Assembly: GCF_900141865.1 (NCBI RefSeq)
Contig: NZ_FQYW01000017.1
Location: forward strand, 1-64,000
Direction: 5' to 3'
DNA length: 64,000 bases
Origin: Anaerovibrio lipolyticus DSM 3074
GTDB lineage: Bacteria; Bacillota; Negativicutes; Selenomonadales; Selenomonadaceae
Shown: piece by piece, positions 25,933 to 35,554 of the stretch
Position numbering within the stretch: the first letter of the stretch is position 1
Layout of the letters: each line of letters starts with the position of its first letter
Program-made: the position numbers and the translations under genes
The notes under the pieces: model-generated
Told to the model about the DNA's origin: nothing
What the model saw: the letters and a program-made list of their open reading frames with translations, nothing else
Database searches by the model: none

Positions 25933-27513
25933 TTACTTAAACATAATCATCTTTGCATCGTATATTTCTTCCATAGAGGTGATGAGCTTAAGTACATCAG
26001 CCGGTACTTCGCTGTCCAGGGTAAGAATCATCAGATTTACGTCCTCCTTGGAGGTGGTAGAAACCTGCATGCCAGAGATATTAACACCAGCTGCGCCCAT
26101 AATAGAACCCACCTGTCCGATAACGCCAGGACGGTTATTATGAGGGCATAAAAGCAGACAACGACGAGGAGCCACATCCACTCTATTATCATTAATCTGT
26201 ACAATACGTGCCTTGTCACCAAAGAGAGTACCCTGAATGCTGACAGCCTGATTCTTGCTGGCAGTAACAGTAACTGTAACAGTATTGGCAAAACGCTCCG
26301 TATTCTTGTTCTTAACCTCGCTGACTTTAATATTGCGCTCCTTTGCCAAACCAGGAGCATTGACAAAGTTTACCACATCATCCAACTCAGCACTCAAAAT
26401 TCCCTTTAAGACAGCTGTTGTAATCATACGGGTGCTTACATCAGCAATTTCGCCATTATATGTAACATCCAGCTTCTTGATGCCGCCCTCTACCAAAGCA
26501 CGGGCTGCACACCCCAGACGCTCTGCTAAATCGAAATAAGGTGCAATCACCTGCATTACAGACTTGGATACCGGAGCCATATTAACGGCTGTCATAACCG
26601 GATCACCATGAAGAGCTGCTTTAATTCCCTGGGCCACATCCACAGCCACACCCACCTGAGCCTCAACAGTGGAAGCCCCAAGATGAGGAGTGACAAAGAT
26701 ATTCTTTACGCCCAAAAGTGGATGATCTGCTGGAATTGGTTCACTGGTAAAAACATCCACTGCTGCTCCGGCCACCTGACCGTCAAGAACAGCATCCCTA
26801 AGGTCTTCCTCAACAATAATGCCACCACGGGCACAGTTAATGAGGCGAACCCCCTTCTTCATCTTATACATTACCTCTTTATTAATCATTCCACGTGTGG
26901 AATCCGTAAGAGGCATGTGCACAGTAATAAAATCGGACTTGGCAATGACATCCTCAAAGGTACCTACCTCAATGCCCATATCCTTGGCACGTTCTTCATT
27001 TATGTAAGGATCGTAGCCAATAACCTTCATCTCAAAGGCCAGTGCACGCTTGGCCACACCGCTGCCGATACGTCCCATACCGATAACGCCCAAAGTCTTA
27101 TCCTTAAGCTCCACGCCAGTATACTGCTTGCGATTCCACTCGCCCTTCTGCAGTGTCTCATTGGCTATTGGAATATTACGGGCCATAGACAACATCATAG
27201 CACATGTATGCTCGGTTGCTGCATTGGTATTACCACCTGGAGAGTTAATAACGATAATACCTCTGGCAGTTGCTGCTGGAACATCAATGTTATCCACACC
27301 TACACCTGCACGTCCTATAATCTTCAGATTAGTTGCCGCATCGATAACCTCTGCAGTAACCTTGGAGGCAGAGCGTACAATCAGAGCGTCAAACTCCGGA
27401 ATAATCTGTAAAAGTTCCTCAGCCGGCAGCTTATCCTTAATAACACATTCAAAATCGTCCTTAAGAATATCAACGGCCATCTGAGATACGCCGTCTGCAA
27501 TTAATACTTTCAT
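25933..27513 (-). CDS. serA: D-3-phosphoglycerate dehydrogenase
   Basis: The enzyme catalyses the first step of serine synthesis, oxidising 3-phosphoglycerate with NAD. The NAD-binding motif is GVIGMGRIGSGVAKRA, with catalytic Arg in NCARGGIIVEEDL and His in TPHLGASTVEAQ. At 526 aa it is the long form, with an intervening domain and a C-terminal ACT domain (NRPGVIGQVGSIMGAAGVNI), which usually confers serine feedback inhibition. It is transcribed divergently from serC, the next enzyme of the pathway, across a 208-base gap. Confidence 0.97.
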   Translation of the reverse strand: MKVLIADGVSQMAVDILKDDFECVIKDKLPAEELLQIIPEFDALIVRSASKVTAEVIDAATNLKIIGRAGVGVDNIDVPAATARGIIVINSPGGNTNAATEHTCAMMLSMARNIPIANETLQKGEWNRKQYTGVELKDKTLGVIGMGRIGSGVAKRALAFEMKVIGYDPYINEERAKDMGIEVGTFEDVIAKSDFITVHMPLTDSTRGMINKEVMYKMKKGVRLINCARGGIIVEEDLRDAVLDGQVAGAAVDVFTSEPIPADHPLLGVKNIFVTPHLGASTVEAQVGVAVDVAQGIKAALHGDPVMTAVNMAPVSKSVMQVIAPYFDLAERLGCAARALVEGGIKKLDVTYNGEIADVSTRMITTAVLKGILSAELDDVVNFVNAPGLAKERNIKVSEVKNKNTERFANTVTVTVTASKNQAVSIQGTLFGDKARIVQINDNRVDVAPRRCLLLCPHNNRPGVIGQVGSIMGAAGVNISGMQVSTTSKEDVNLMILTLDSEVPADVLKLITSMEEIYDAKMIMFK

Positions 27514-27568
27514 GGTAAGCCTCCTGTAATATTAAGATAAAATATATACTGATTTCACTCTGTCTTAC

Positions 27569-27597
27569 ATCTTATTTTATTTACACTAAAAAATCAA
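27569..27597 (-). promoter_or_regulatory. probable serA promoter
   Basis: On the minus strand TTGATT, 17 bases and TAAGAT lie 56 bases upstream of the serA start. Confidence 0.55.
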
Positions 27598-27611
27598 GTG
27601 TATTCTGGAGC

Positions 27612-27634
27612 AAAACTTTTTGTAACAAAGTTTT
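27612..27634. promoter_or_regulatory. inverted repeat between divergent serA and serC
   Basis: The palindrome AAAACTTT...AAAGTTTT has a 7-base centre and lies between the two divergent promoters. It could be an operator for coordinated control of serine synthesis; no regulator is identified. Confidence 0.35.
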
Positions 27635-27642
27635 AATCTTTC

Positions 27643-27672
27643 TTGACCCTTTTCCAAACTCTGATGTAAAAT
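27643..27672 (+). promoter_or_regulatory. probable serC promoter
   Basis: TTGACC, 18 bases and TAAAAT lie 49 bases upstream of the serC start. The serC ribosome binding site AGGAGG is at 27709-27714. Confidence 0.6.
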
Positions 27673-27721
27673 TAAAAAATAGACGTTTTAAAAATTCTTA
27701 TACTTTTTAGGAGGTTGTCCC

Positions 27722-28813
27722 ATGGAAGCAAATCGTATCTATAACTTTAATCCTGGCCCTTCAATGTTACCCTTGGAGGTTTTAAAGGAAGCTCAGGCAG
27801 AGTTTTTAAATTTTCAGAATACCGGCATGTCCATATTGGAAATCAGCCACCGTGCCAAGGCCTATGACGAGGTTCATAATCAGGCCAAGGCAGATATCAA
27901 GGATCTGATGGGCTTAGGTGATGACTATGAAGTATTGTTCATCCAGGGTGGAGCCAGCCTACAGTTCGCCATGATTCCTATGAATTTTGCCACAAAGGAA
28001 AAACGTGGCAATTACGTTCAATCCGGCAGCTTCGCTTCCAAGGCGTTCAAGGAAGCACAGATTTTAGGTGTGGGCTATTCTGCTGCCTCCAGTAAGGATG
28101 TAGATTATAAGCACATTCCTACCCAGGATGAGATAAAAATGAGTGACGATGCAGCTTATCTCCATCTCTGCTACAACAACACCATCTACGGCACTGAGTA
28201 CCACTATATTCCTGAAACCGGAGATGTACCTTTGATTGCCGATATGTCCTCTGACATTCTTTCCCGTCCACTGGACTTTAAAAAGTTCAGCTTCATCTAT
28301 GCCGGCGTTCAGAAAAATCTTGGACCTGCAGGTGTTGTATTAGTGGTAGCCAGAAAGTCCATGCTGGAAAAGAGTCCTGAGGCTCTGCCTAGCATGCTGC
28401 GCTATGACACCTTCTACAACAAGAACTCACTTTATAACACTCCACCAGCCTTCTGTATTTACATGGTGGGCAAGACTGCAAAATGGATTAAGGCCCAGGG
28501 CGGTCTTGAGGCTCTTGCCAAGGTCAACAAGAAAAAGGCAGATCTGGTATACGGTGTAATCGATAGCAGTGACGGCTTCTACAAGGGCCACGCAGATAAG
28601 GATAGCCGCTCCTTTATGAACGTAACCTTCAGACTTCCTAGTGAAGAGCTGGAGAAAAAATTCGTAGCTGAAGCTCTTGAAAATGGCCTTAGTGGTGTAA
28701 AGGGTCACCGCAGCGTAGGTGGTATGCGCACCTCCATCTACAATGCCATGCCTTATGAGGGCTGCGAAAAATTGGCAGACTTCATGGAGAAATTCCAGAA
28801 AGCAAATAAGTAA
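27722..28813 (+). CDS. serC: phosphoserine aminotransferase
   Basis: This PLP enzyme converts 3-phosphohydroxypyruvate to phosphoserine. The N-terminus YNFNPGPSMLPLEVLKEAQ is characteristic. The PLP Lys lies in FIYAGVQKNLGPAGVVLV, the family hallmark. HRSVGGMRTSIYNAMP near the C-terminus binds substrate phosphate. It has 363 aa, full length. AGGAGG lies 7 bases before the ATG. It is divergent from serA, with a bidirectional terminator downstream. Confidence 0.97.
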   Translation: MEANRIYNFNPGPSMLPLEVLKEAQAEFLNFQNTGMSILEISHRAKAYDEVHNQAKADIKDLMGLGDDYEVLFIQGGASLQFAMIPMNFATKEKRGNYVQSGSFASKAFKEAQILGVGYSAASSKDVDYKHIPTQDEIKMSDDAAYLHLCYNNTIYGTEYHYIPETGDVPLIADMSSDILSRPLDFKKFSFIYAGVQKNLGPAGVVLVVARKSMLEKSPEALPSMLRYDTFYNKNSLYNTPPAFCIYMVGKTAKWIKAQGGLEALAKVNKKKADLVYGVIDSSDGFYKGHADKDSRSFMNVTFRLPSEELEKKFVAEALENGLSGVKGHRSVGGMRTSIYNAMPYEGCEKLADFMEKFQKANK

Positions 28814-28843
28814 TATAAAGACCATATAAAGCTATAACAAAAT

Positions 28844-28881
28844 AAGCCAGCTTCCTTCATCTTAGCGAAGGTCGCTGGCTT
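28844..28881. terminator. bidirectional terminator after serC
   Basis: The perfect stem AAGCCAGC/GCTGGCTT has an inner CTTC/GAAG stem. T-rich sequence follows on both strands. It separates the convergent serC and the DUF4127 gene. Confidence 0.88.
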
Positions 28882-28904
28882 TTGTATTATCTAATATGTC
28901 TTTA

Positions 28905-30578
28905 TTATTTTTCAGGGCTGATTTTAGCCTCAAAGAGTCTGTTCCATGGGCAGGATACCCTTATTTTCTTGATAAAATCACTTTTGCTTGCAGGCAGGTT
29001 GTCCACGGCAAAGGTATGCATGAGGGAAGTAGCTCTCAGCTCCACCTGTGCCTTGTCTGATCCCAACTCAGAATACACGCCGCCCTCCTTAAACCATGAA
29101 AGCTGACGGCTTACCATCTGACGAATATTTGCCTGATACAGCCAATCATCCAAATAACGAATGGTAAGGAGCTCATCCTTATCCGCCTTTTTCATATCCT
29201 TGGCCAGTACGCCCTGAGCCAGGGCATAGCCAATACTGTTGGTTGGGGTATTCCAACCAGAATAGGACTGGAGCTTATAAAGCATATCCTTATCCCGTAA
29301 TTCCTCCATAAGGGAATTATCAGAGCCATTTACAAAGGAAACGTCCGCAACCCCCACTGGTTCTCCCCGATTAATGGCCCGCTCCATATAGGAGACAAAG
29401 GTTTTCACATCAGGACGAATCTTTTTATTGTTGCTGTACCAGTTGGCACCCAGATTTGCTCCTGTAGGGTTTGTGTTCACCATCAACAGCAAGTCCACAT
29501 TTTTCCCGTTATCCACATATTGGCCGCCCAATAGCTGTACCTGGGCACGCACCGTGGTATCCACAGGTTCATCTGAATAGGCAGGAATAAGATATTTGCC
29601 ACTGCCCCAATTATAATCAGCTGTAACAACTGGCTGCTTTTTCTCAATTGCATTCACCGCTCTGGTCAAAAGCAGCAGTCCCAGCTCATCTATGCCAGCA
29701 ATGTTCTGTACCGTTTCAGCGCTCTTCTTCTGGGTGTAATCCCTGAGATGACGTGCCTCCATGTGGGTCTGTGACCAGGCTGCATTATCATCCCTTCCCA
29801 AAGCAAGACATTCAAATTTGCCCTTAGCGGCCAAATCTATCAGTCCTTCATTTACGCGATAGTTCTTGCCACGACGATTATCCCAATCCCTAAGATAAGC
29901 AGAAGGAATGAGCTCCATCAGAAATTCCAGTTCCTTCTTCTCCCTGGAGGTGAGGCCCTTGGCATCAGCCTTGTCCTTTAGGGCCGTATAGCGGAAAATG
30001 TCATAGCCGTAGGCCTTGTAATACTCTGGCTCCTGGGAACCGGAATTTTCCCCAGAGGTAGGTGTTCTCATTACAGAAGAAAATACGTAAAGCTTGGCAT
30101 CATCATGGCGATACTTATAATCGGCAAAATTTGCCACTCTTTCCTTCAGCTTTCGTTCTGTAATATCGTGCTTTCTGGAGCTGACCAAACTACCGTAGAT
30201 CATGCTGTCAGCAGAAATTACAATGGCCTTAATTTCAGGATCCAGACCCCAAATCTTACCGCCGGTATGAAAACGCTTCTGCTCAAGTTTACTTGGGCTT
30301 CTCTTTACTGTTGTATTTTTTTCCAGCCACATCCAAAGATTTTCTGGGTTCCCCATATTATCCTTATTGCCCAAAAGGTCATCGGGAGGTACTATCACCT
30401 CATAGCCCAGCTTTCTGATGGTATCAGCCGCCATCTCATCTGATACTGGTCTGTTATCATGTGGAATAAATACGATTTTGCCCTTGGATGTGCTGTTATT
30501 TACCTTCTTGGCATCCGTAGTGTCTGTTGCCCCAAACAGACATATAAGGCATATAAATAACACAAATAATTTTTTCAT
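28905..30578 (-). CDS. DUF4127 family exported protein
   Basis: This is a protein of 557 aa with an N-terminal signal peptide (MKKLFVLFICLICLFGATDT). The mature part starts with KIVFIPHDNRPVSDEMAADT, the kind of opening seen in DUF4127 proteins, and continues with ISADSMIYGSLVSSRKHDIT and ALGRDDNAAWSQTHMEARHL. The His/Asp-rich conserved patches suggest a metal-dependent enzyme fold, but no activity is established. It is probably periplasmic in this diderm. It forms a close-packed minus-strand group with three hypothetical genes upstream. Confidence 0.8.
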   Translation of the reverse strand: MKKLFVLFICLICLFGATDTTDAKKVNNSTSKGKIVFIPHDNRPVSDEMAADTIRKLGYEVIVPPDDLLGNKDNMGNPENLWMWLEKNTTVKRSPSKLEQKRFHTGGKIWGLDPEIKAIVISADSMIYGSLVSSRKHDITERKLKERVANFADYKYRHDDAKLYVFSSVMRTPTSGENSGSQEPEYYKAYGYDIFRYTALKDKADAKGLTSREKKELEFLMELIPSAYLRDWDNRRGKNYRVNEGLIDLAAKGKFECLALGRDDNAAWSQTHMEARHLRDYTQKKSAETVQNIAGIDELGLLLLTRAVNAIEKKQPVVTADYNWGSGKYLIPAYSDEPVDTTVRAQVQLLGGQYVDNGKNVDLLLMVNTNPTGANLGANWYSNNKKIRPDVKTFVSYMERAINRGEPVGVADVSFVNGSDNSLMEELRDKDMLYKLQSYSGWNTPTNSIGYALAQGVLAKDMKKADKDELLTIRYLDDWLYQANIRQMVSRQLSWFKEGGVYSELGSDKAQVELRATSLMHTFAVDNLPASKSDFIKKIRVSCPWNRLFEAKISPEK

Positions 30579-30603
30579 ATTCTCTCTACATTAAACACTC
30601 TTA

Positions 30604-31275
30604 TCAACGCAAAACATTTAACGCCATTTCCTTAACATCGTCAGGTACATCCACCTTGGTCTTAACGGTAATATACCCTTCGTGGGGAGTGGCTGACTCA
30701 ACTCTAAACAAATCCAACAGGCGATGGCCCCTAAGCTCTGTAGTGGCCAGCTCTGTATTTTCCAGTACTGGCTTTAAATCCACAGTCACCTGATTGCCCT
30801 TAATGGTGGTTGGAATATCCTCCACTTCAATCTTGCCAAAGATATTCTGCACCATTGACAGGGACATACGCGAAATAAACCACGAGGCCAAGCCGTGATC
30901 CTTCAGGGCTCTTTCCTTCACCTTGAAGGTAACATGAGAATCATCCATATTATGGACCATTTCCTCAATAGTACCGGAAACCTCAATACGTCCCAGTTTT
31001 TTGGTATCTGCTTTAATATCTATCTTCCCGTTTTCATGGGAAGCAACCGTCATAGCTTTTACATTATAGTCGCCGTTGCTTAAACGATGCTCCAAAGCAT
31101 CATTAATAACAGAATCTGGTACAGAAATACTGCCATTCATAATGTCCATCAGTGACTGATGACTCCAGGTATGCTGTATCACCTGAACCACCGGGCCGTA
31201 GTCCTCTATAACTTCCGAAACCTGACCCCAGTCAATATTCTGTGCAGCTTCTATTATAGCTACAGGTAAATCCAT
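30604..31275 (-). CDS. conserved hypothetical protein (223 aa)
   Basis: I do not recognise this protein. It has no signal peptide or TM segment. The C-terminal two-thirds looks beta-rich (YNVKAMTVASHENGKIDIKA; GRIEVSGTIEEMVHNMDDSH; TIKGNQVTVDLKPVLENTEL), resembling lipid-binding DUF2993-like or BPI-like beta modules, but I cannot assign it. The ATG follows AAGGGATG. It lies 25 bases upstream of the DUF4127 gene and 25 bases downstream of the DUF2225 gene, probably in one operon. Confidence 0.75.
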   Translation of the reverse strand: MDLPVAIIEAAQNIDWGQVSEVIEDYGPVVQVIQHTWSHQSLMDIMNGSISVPDSVINDALEHRLSNGDYNVKAMTVASHENGKIDIKADTKKLGRIEVSGTIEEMVHNMDDSHVTFKVKERALKDHGLASWFISRMSLSMVQNIFGKIEVEDIPTTIKGNQVTVDLKPVLENTELATTELRGHRLLDLFRVESATPHEGYITVKTKVDVPDDVKEMALNVLR

Positions 31276-31300
31276 TATTGGTCATCCCTTAATTATCAAA

Positions 31301-32014
31301 TTACTTTTTTGCAGAAGCTTCCATGGCATTCTGCAGCTCAGCCTCTTCAGCACGAATGTCCTGCCACAGCTTGCGGGCATCATTATAAAGCTTGTTGTCA
31401 CTTATCTTAAGCTCTTTGTCATTAATCATTCTGCCCAAATACTGGGTACAATGCTCCCGATCACCAAGACGATTAAACATCGTTGCCAAAAGATACATCA
31501 CCATATTATCGGAGAGGCTCTCAACTGGGAAGCGCTCTGTCATAAGCGCACGCTCATATAACTGTACAGCCTTTCGTGTCCATTCCATCTCCTGATCCTT
31601 AATACCCATGGTGCGGAACACCCAAGCCAAACGCAGCGACAGACCACCAACCCGGGATGCTGGCGCCTGAATAGCCTCAGCACAATAAATAGCCAGCTGA
31701 TAGGAAGCAATAGCCTCAGGCAAACCTCTTTCTGGTGAAAAGATAAACCGCACCCGCCTGTCGTGCAGGAATTTTGCCATTAAATCACGATGCCTTTCAG
31801 GCAGCGGCATCAAAAAATGCTTTTCATCTGCAGCAAAGCCGCAATGCTCGCACACCCAGATAGTGTAATAATAAGGATTAAAATCCCGATAATGGTTGCA
31901 ATAATCATCATCTGTACGAGAAATCATCAGTCTGGATTTAACCTTTACAACTCTTGTTTCCTTGCCGCAGACAGGGCATTTCTTCTCCACCACAAAAGTA
32001 AATTCATTTGACAT
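31301..32014 (-). CDS. DUF2225 family protein with zinc ribbon
   Basis: The N-terminal zinc-ribbon pairs are KKCPVCGKET and VCEHCGFAADEKHF. The remainder is an all-helical TPR-like region (YQLAIYCAEAIQA; RKAVQLYERALMTERF; YLLATMFNRLGDREHCTQYL), matching the DUF2225 pattern found across Firmicutes and other anaerobes. Function is unknown. The ATG at 32014 follows GAGGG by 9 bases; two in-frame ATG codons just upstream sit too close to that site. Confidence 0.85.
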   Translation of the reverse strand: MSNEFTFVVEKKCPVCGKETRVVKVKSRLMISRTDDDYCNHYRDFNPYYYTIWVCEHCGFAADEKHFLMPLPERHRDLMAKFLHDRRVRFIFSPERGLPEAIASYQLAIYCAEAIQAPASRVGGLSLRLAWVFRTMGIKDQEMEWTRKAVQLYERALMTERFPVESLSDNMVMYLLATMFNRLGDREHCTQYLGRMINDKELKISDNKLYNDARKLWQDIRAEEAELQNAMEASAKK

Positions 32015-32062
32015 ACTCATCATCCCTCATTTGGTCAGTCACACAAAACATCCGACTATGTC

Positions 32063-32776
32063 TTACTCATCGTCTTCTTTCTTGACCTTCCTACTTTTTT
32101 CCTTTTTATTATCTTTATTCTGAGCCTCAACAGCTGCCTTAACCTTGGCAGCATCCTCTTCGTTCAGTTCCTCATTGTCCCGGGAATCAGTAGCCTTGTT
32201 TTGAGCCCTGTATTCATCCTGTTCTGCCTGCATTTTGGCCAAAAGCTCACTTTCAGCATTCTTGTTGCTCCGTAGAGCCAACTTCACCCTATTGCGCATG
32301 GCATAATCAATGATTCTGTTGTAAAACATACGGTCAAAGCTCTTTTCTGAGAGGGTATCCAGCTTTACGGTGCGGTCAGGTCTATTTCCTGCCAATGCAG
32401 TAAAGGTGGAATCAAGGAAATCCTGTTGCTTAAAATAAACAGTCATATCCTGAAGATTAATTTCATAATACTCTGCAGCACCTACCAAATCGCTAAATCC
32501 CTCCACGGAGTTACCGTTCCAGCGGCGCTTAGAAACAACATCGTCAATCATAAGATAGTCGTATATTTTTATTACTGGTACGACCAACTTGTTGAAATCG
32601 ATATTTCCCTTATCATCCTTACCATAGCAAATCTGCTGCATATTAAAGAAATAATCGCACCTTGCAGAAGACTGGACCCACTTAAATATTGATTCATCCA
32701 TATGTGGGCTGGCACTAGCCACAGCTGTCCACAAGGTACACAGAATTGCAAATAAGATAACTACAGACTTTTTCAT
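32063..32776 (-). CDS. exported hypothetical protein with charged C-terminus
   Basis: I do not recognise this protein. The start at 32776 gives a clean signal peptide (MKKSVVILFAILCTLWTAVA, cleavage after ASA). The middle region has aromatic and Asp-rich sequence. The last ~60 residues are Lys/Glu-rich (NEELNEEDAAKVKAAVEAQN) and likely disordered. GGAGG lies 11 bases before this ATG. It is the most upstream gene of the DUF2225/DUF4127 group and follows metA on the same strand. Confidence 0.7.
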   Translation of the reverse strand: MKKSVVILFAILCTLWTAVASASPHMDESIFKWVQSSARCDYFFNMQQICYGKDDKGNIDFNKLVVPVIKIYDYLMIDDVVSKRRWNGNSVEGFSDLVGAAEYYEINLQDMTVYFKQQDFLDSTFTALAGNRPDRTVKLDTLSEKSFDRMFYNRIIDYAMRNRVKLALRSNKNAESELLAKMQAEQDEYRAQNKATDSRDNEELNEEDAAKVKAAVEAQNKDNKKEKSRKVKKEDDE

Positions 32777-32858
32777 AACAAAATATGCCTCCATATATAC
32801 ATCTTCAAAAGTTTACTTTAACTCGTCAAAATGAAAAGCTTATGAAAAAATGCCCCCC

Positions 32859-33800
32859 TTAAACCCTGTCATCCGACGGAGTAAGGGTATCCAGTTCATA
32901 TGGAGTCTCCTGATATACATAATAGTTAAGCCAGTTGGCAAAAAGCAGATTGGCCACCGAACGCCATCTTACAATAGGTGGCTTGGTAGGGTCATCATCG
33001 GGATAATAATTTAATGGTACATTCACATTTGGCATTCCCGCAGCCATATCCCGGTCATACTCTGCCTTCAAAGACAACGGATCATACTCCGCATGGCCCG
33101 TGATAAAGAACTGACGCTTATCCAGATTGGCAATGGCATAAACTCCGGCCTCCTCGTCGGACTCAGCCATAATGGTCAACTCAGGAATCCGTTCAATATC
33201 TTTCTTGCGTACCTCCGTATGACGGGAATGAGGAACATAGAACTCATCGTCAAAGCCACGGAAAAGTCGTTCATTCTCCACACAAAGGTGATGCTTATAT
33301 ACCCCGAAAATCTTCGGTGCCACATCATATTTTTTTATACCATAATGGTAATATAACCCGGCCTGGGCTCCCCAGCAAATATGGAAGGTGGAATAGGCAT
33401 GGGACTTGCTCCACTCCATGATTTCCGCAACCTCCTCCCAGTAGGCCACATCCTCAAAGGGCATCTGCTCCACCGGGGCACCGGTTATAATAAATCCATC
33501 GTATTTTTTATGACGAACCTCTGCAAAGGTACCATAAAACTCAGTTAAATAATCCGTTGTGGTATGAGTAGGCATGTATGACTCGGTATAGATAAAATCC
33601 ACCTCCACCTGAAGCGGGGTGTTACCCAACAGGCGCAGCAGCTGAGTCTCCGTCACCTGCTTTATGGGCATAAGATTTAAAATCAATAACTTCAGTGGTC
33701 GTATATCCTGACTGTATGCACGGTCAGAATCCATAACGAAAATATTTTCCCCCTCCAGAATCTTCGTTGCTGGAAGGTTATTCGGTATCTTTATTGGCAC
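32859..33800 (-). CDS. metA: homoserine O-acetyltransferase of the MetA family
   Basis: The enzyme activates homoserine for methionine synthesis. The catalytic Cys lies in [20 protein letters not shown] and His-Glu in [19 protein letters not shown]. Residue 111 is Glu (GAPVE), the position reported to set acyl specificity: Glu in Bacillus cereus MetA uses acetyl-CoA and Gly in E. coli uses succinyl-CoA. I therefore call an acetyltransferase despite the family's common succinyltransferase name. Its 313 aa are full length. Confidence 0.93.
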   Translation of the reverse strand: MPIKIPNNLPATKILEGENIFVMDSDRAYSQDIRPLKLLILNLMPIKQVTETQLLRLLGNTPLQVEVDFIYTESYMPTHTTTDYLTEFYGTFAEVRHKKYDGFIITGAPVEQMPFEDVAYWEEVAEIMEWSKSHAYSTFHICWGAQAGLYYHYGIKKYDVAPKIFGVYKHHLCVENERLFRGFDDEFYVPHSRHTEVRKKDIERIPELTIMAESDEEAGVYAIANLDKRQFFITGHAEYDPLSLKAEYDRDMAAGMPNVNVPLNYYPDDDPTKPPIVRWRSVANLLFANWLNYYVYQETPYELDTLTPSDDRV

Positions 33801-33833
33801 GAAATCACCTCAAAAACTATTTATGAAAGCCGG

Positions 33834-34706
33834 TCATTCATTGTCCAAGCTATAACGCTTTACCCAGCTTTCATGCCCGCCCTCATAAGCCTTGAGAGCT
33901 TTAAGGGCCTTTTCACTGTTGGTACCAGCCTCAATCACATGGTACATACCATCAGTGGTGTTGGTTATATCCTTCCAGCCAGTGGTGGCATTCCAGGTCA
34001 TAACCCGAATCACTTTTTCCGTATACATTGGAATATTTACGGCCTTTTTCTGGAAGATAATACTTTCCACCTCGCTGGCAGAAGACTTTTTCTCCTGCCA
34101 TTCCCAAAAAATAATATTCTGACCCTTCAGACGCATGGTGGATGTATCTGCCATACTGTAAACCACACCGCCGCCATTAGGGGCATCCTGCCACAATTGG
34201 AGCCAACGATCATCTGCCTTACGGCGCTCATTTTCTCCCTGGCTGAAAATGCTGTCCACAATATAACAATAGAAATCCTCATCAAACTCCTGGGAATTCA
34301 TTTCCTTTGGGCGAACCGGGCTGTACACCTTCTCCCACAGCTTGTTGTCATCCTTATCGTAAAAGGACTCGTTCAAATAGGCCAGTGTACGGTTCTGGGG
34401 ATTAACCTCCACCTCAGCCAGACTGTAGGCCAGCTGCCCAGGGGTAATATCCTTAATACCGTAATTATTAAGTGTCTCCTGAGCCCCCGCAGGACTGTAG
34501 GTGGTCTTGGTCCAGGCACTTATCTGTACCGCAATATTTCCAAAGGAGCGCAGCACCTGCACCTTACCGGGGGCATAAAACTTACTGTATTTATCATCGG
34601 AGGAAATCCAATACCATTCTGCACTATCATTGGCAGCATAACCCACAGCAAACATCATCATGAGGCTGCACATAAAAACTAAGCTGGCTATGAATCGGCG
34701 TATCAT
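33834..34706 (-). CDS. exported hypothetical protein (290 aa)
   Basis: I do not recognise this protein. A clear signal peptide (MIRRFIASLVFMCSLMMMFA, cleavage near GYA-AND) precedes a domain rich in aromatic residues (SAEWYWISSDDKYSKFYAPG). Short segments look beta-stranded, as in small periplasmic or surface proteins of this lineage. GGAG lies upstream at normal distance. It is 33 bases upstream of metA on the same strand; a functional link to methionine synthesis is not evident. Confidence 0.75.
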   Translation of the reverse strand: MIRRFIASLVFMCSLMMMFAVGYAANDSAEWYWISSDDKYSKFYAPGKVQVLRSFGNIAVQISAWTKTTYSPAGAQETLNNYGIKDITPGQLAYSLAEVEVNPQNRTLAYLNESFYDKDDNKLWEKVYSPVRPKEMNSQEFDEDFYCYIVDSIFSQGENERRKADDRWLQLWQDAPNGGGVVYSMADTSTMRLKGQNIIFWEWQEKKSSASEVESIIFQKKAVNIPMYTEKVIRVMTWNATTGWKDITNTTDGMYHVIEAGTNSEKALKALKAYEGGHESWVKRYSLDNE

Positions 34707-34880
34707 AATATATCACTCCTTCATCATCCCCTTAAATTCAAAAACGAATAAAGAGATACAAATACTTCAGCAGTATATATTTTATCATAAAATGGTAATT
34801 TTTTACAGATAACCAACGTAACCTTGTGGGATATTCCCGGATATGATAAACTTCTTTTCAGTAATATAGGGGGTATAGCC

Positions 34881-35444
34881 ATGAATTATACAAATTTTCA
34901 GGTGGGGGAAAAATTTCCGCTGCCTATCCATAATCAGGGTGACGGCGGACTGTTTCAGATTGATTCCAACGGTGCCATGTTCATTCTGCAGCTGAGCCAT
35001 ACAGATGTGATTGCCACCGAAGCCTTCCGCACCGGTGCCATGGAGCTGGGACTGTTTGAGGATGAGGGCATTGTGTTCTTCCTCTATAAAATTGACGGCA
35101 TCTTTAAAGAGGGCTGGGGAGATTCCCCTCTGGGCATCCATCTGCTGCCACCGGGCATGAAGCCATGCATCGCCGACTTGGATGATCCCGTTATGCACCT
35201 TTATCTGGTGGATACAAATTTGCAGATTCTTCTGGCCCAGCGTACCATAACCTTGGACCAGCCTTTCCATGAAATGCTCCAGAAAAAGGTTCAGGAGCAG
35301 CTGGAAAGCTCCATTTCTCCTGGTGCCTTCGTTACCACCCTCCAGCGGGTGTGGAAAAACCACAGCTCCAAGGATATGAGTGACAAGGCCCTTATTAAGC
35401 AGACCGTGGAGATGAATATCCCTGCCCCACCTGTTTTGAACTAA
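34881..35444 (+). CDS. hypothetical cytosolic protein (187 aa)
   Basis: I do not recognise this protein. It is soluble with a beta-rich N-terminal two-thirds (GDGGLFQIDSNGAMFILQLS; AMELGLFEDEGIVFFLYKID) and a helical C-terminus. The pattern suggests a beta-barrel or cupin-like fold but no family is assigned. The ATG at 34881 follows TAGGGGG by 7 bases. It is a single plus-strand gene in a minus-strand neighbourhood, divergent from the exported protein gene, with a terminator behind it. Confidence 0.75.
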   Translation: MNYTNFQVGEKFPLPIHNQGDGGLFQIDSNGAMFILQLSHTDVIATEAFRTGAMELGLFEDEGIVFFLYKIDGIFKEGWGDSPLGIHLLPPGMKPCIADLDDPVMHLYLVDTNLQILLAQRTITLDQPFHEMLQKKVQEQLESSISPGAFVTTLQRVWKNHSSKDMSDKALIKQTVEMNIPAPPVLN

Positions 35445-35498
35445 ATATTGGATTAAAGCAAAATATGAATTTAAGCCCTAAACACTTAAACGAAACGC

Positions 35499-35550
35499 AA
35501 AAAGCTGCTGCACAAGGAGGCGATATGCTCTCCATGTGCAACAGCTTTTT
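35499..35550. terminator. bidirectional terminator
   Basis: The arms AAAAAGCTGCTGCACA and TGTGCAACAGCTTTTT pair with one mismatch. The outer A/T tracts provide T-runs on both strands. It separates the convergent 187-aa protein and the PHP phosphatase. Confidence 0.85.
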
Positions 35551-35554
35551 AATT

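Noticed and set aside
34803-35363. 186-codon minus-strand reading frame
   Set aside because: It is antisense to the 187-aa plus-strand gene, which has the better ribosome binding site and a terminator.
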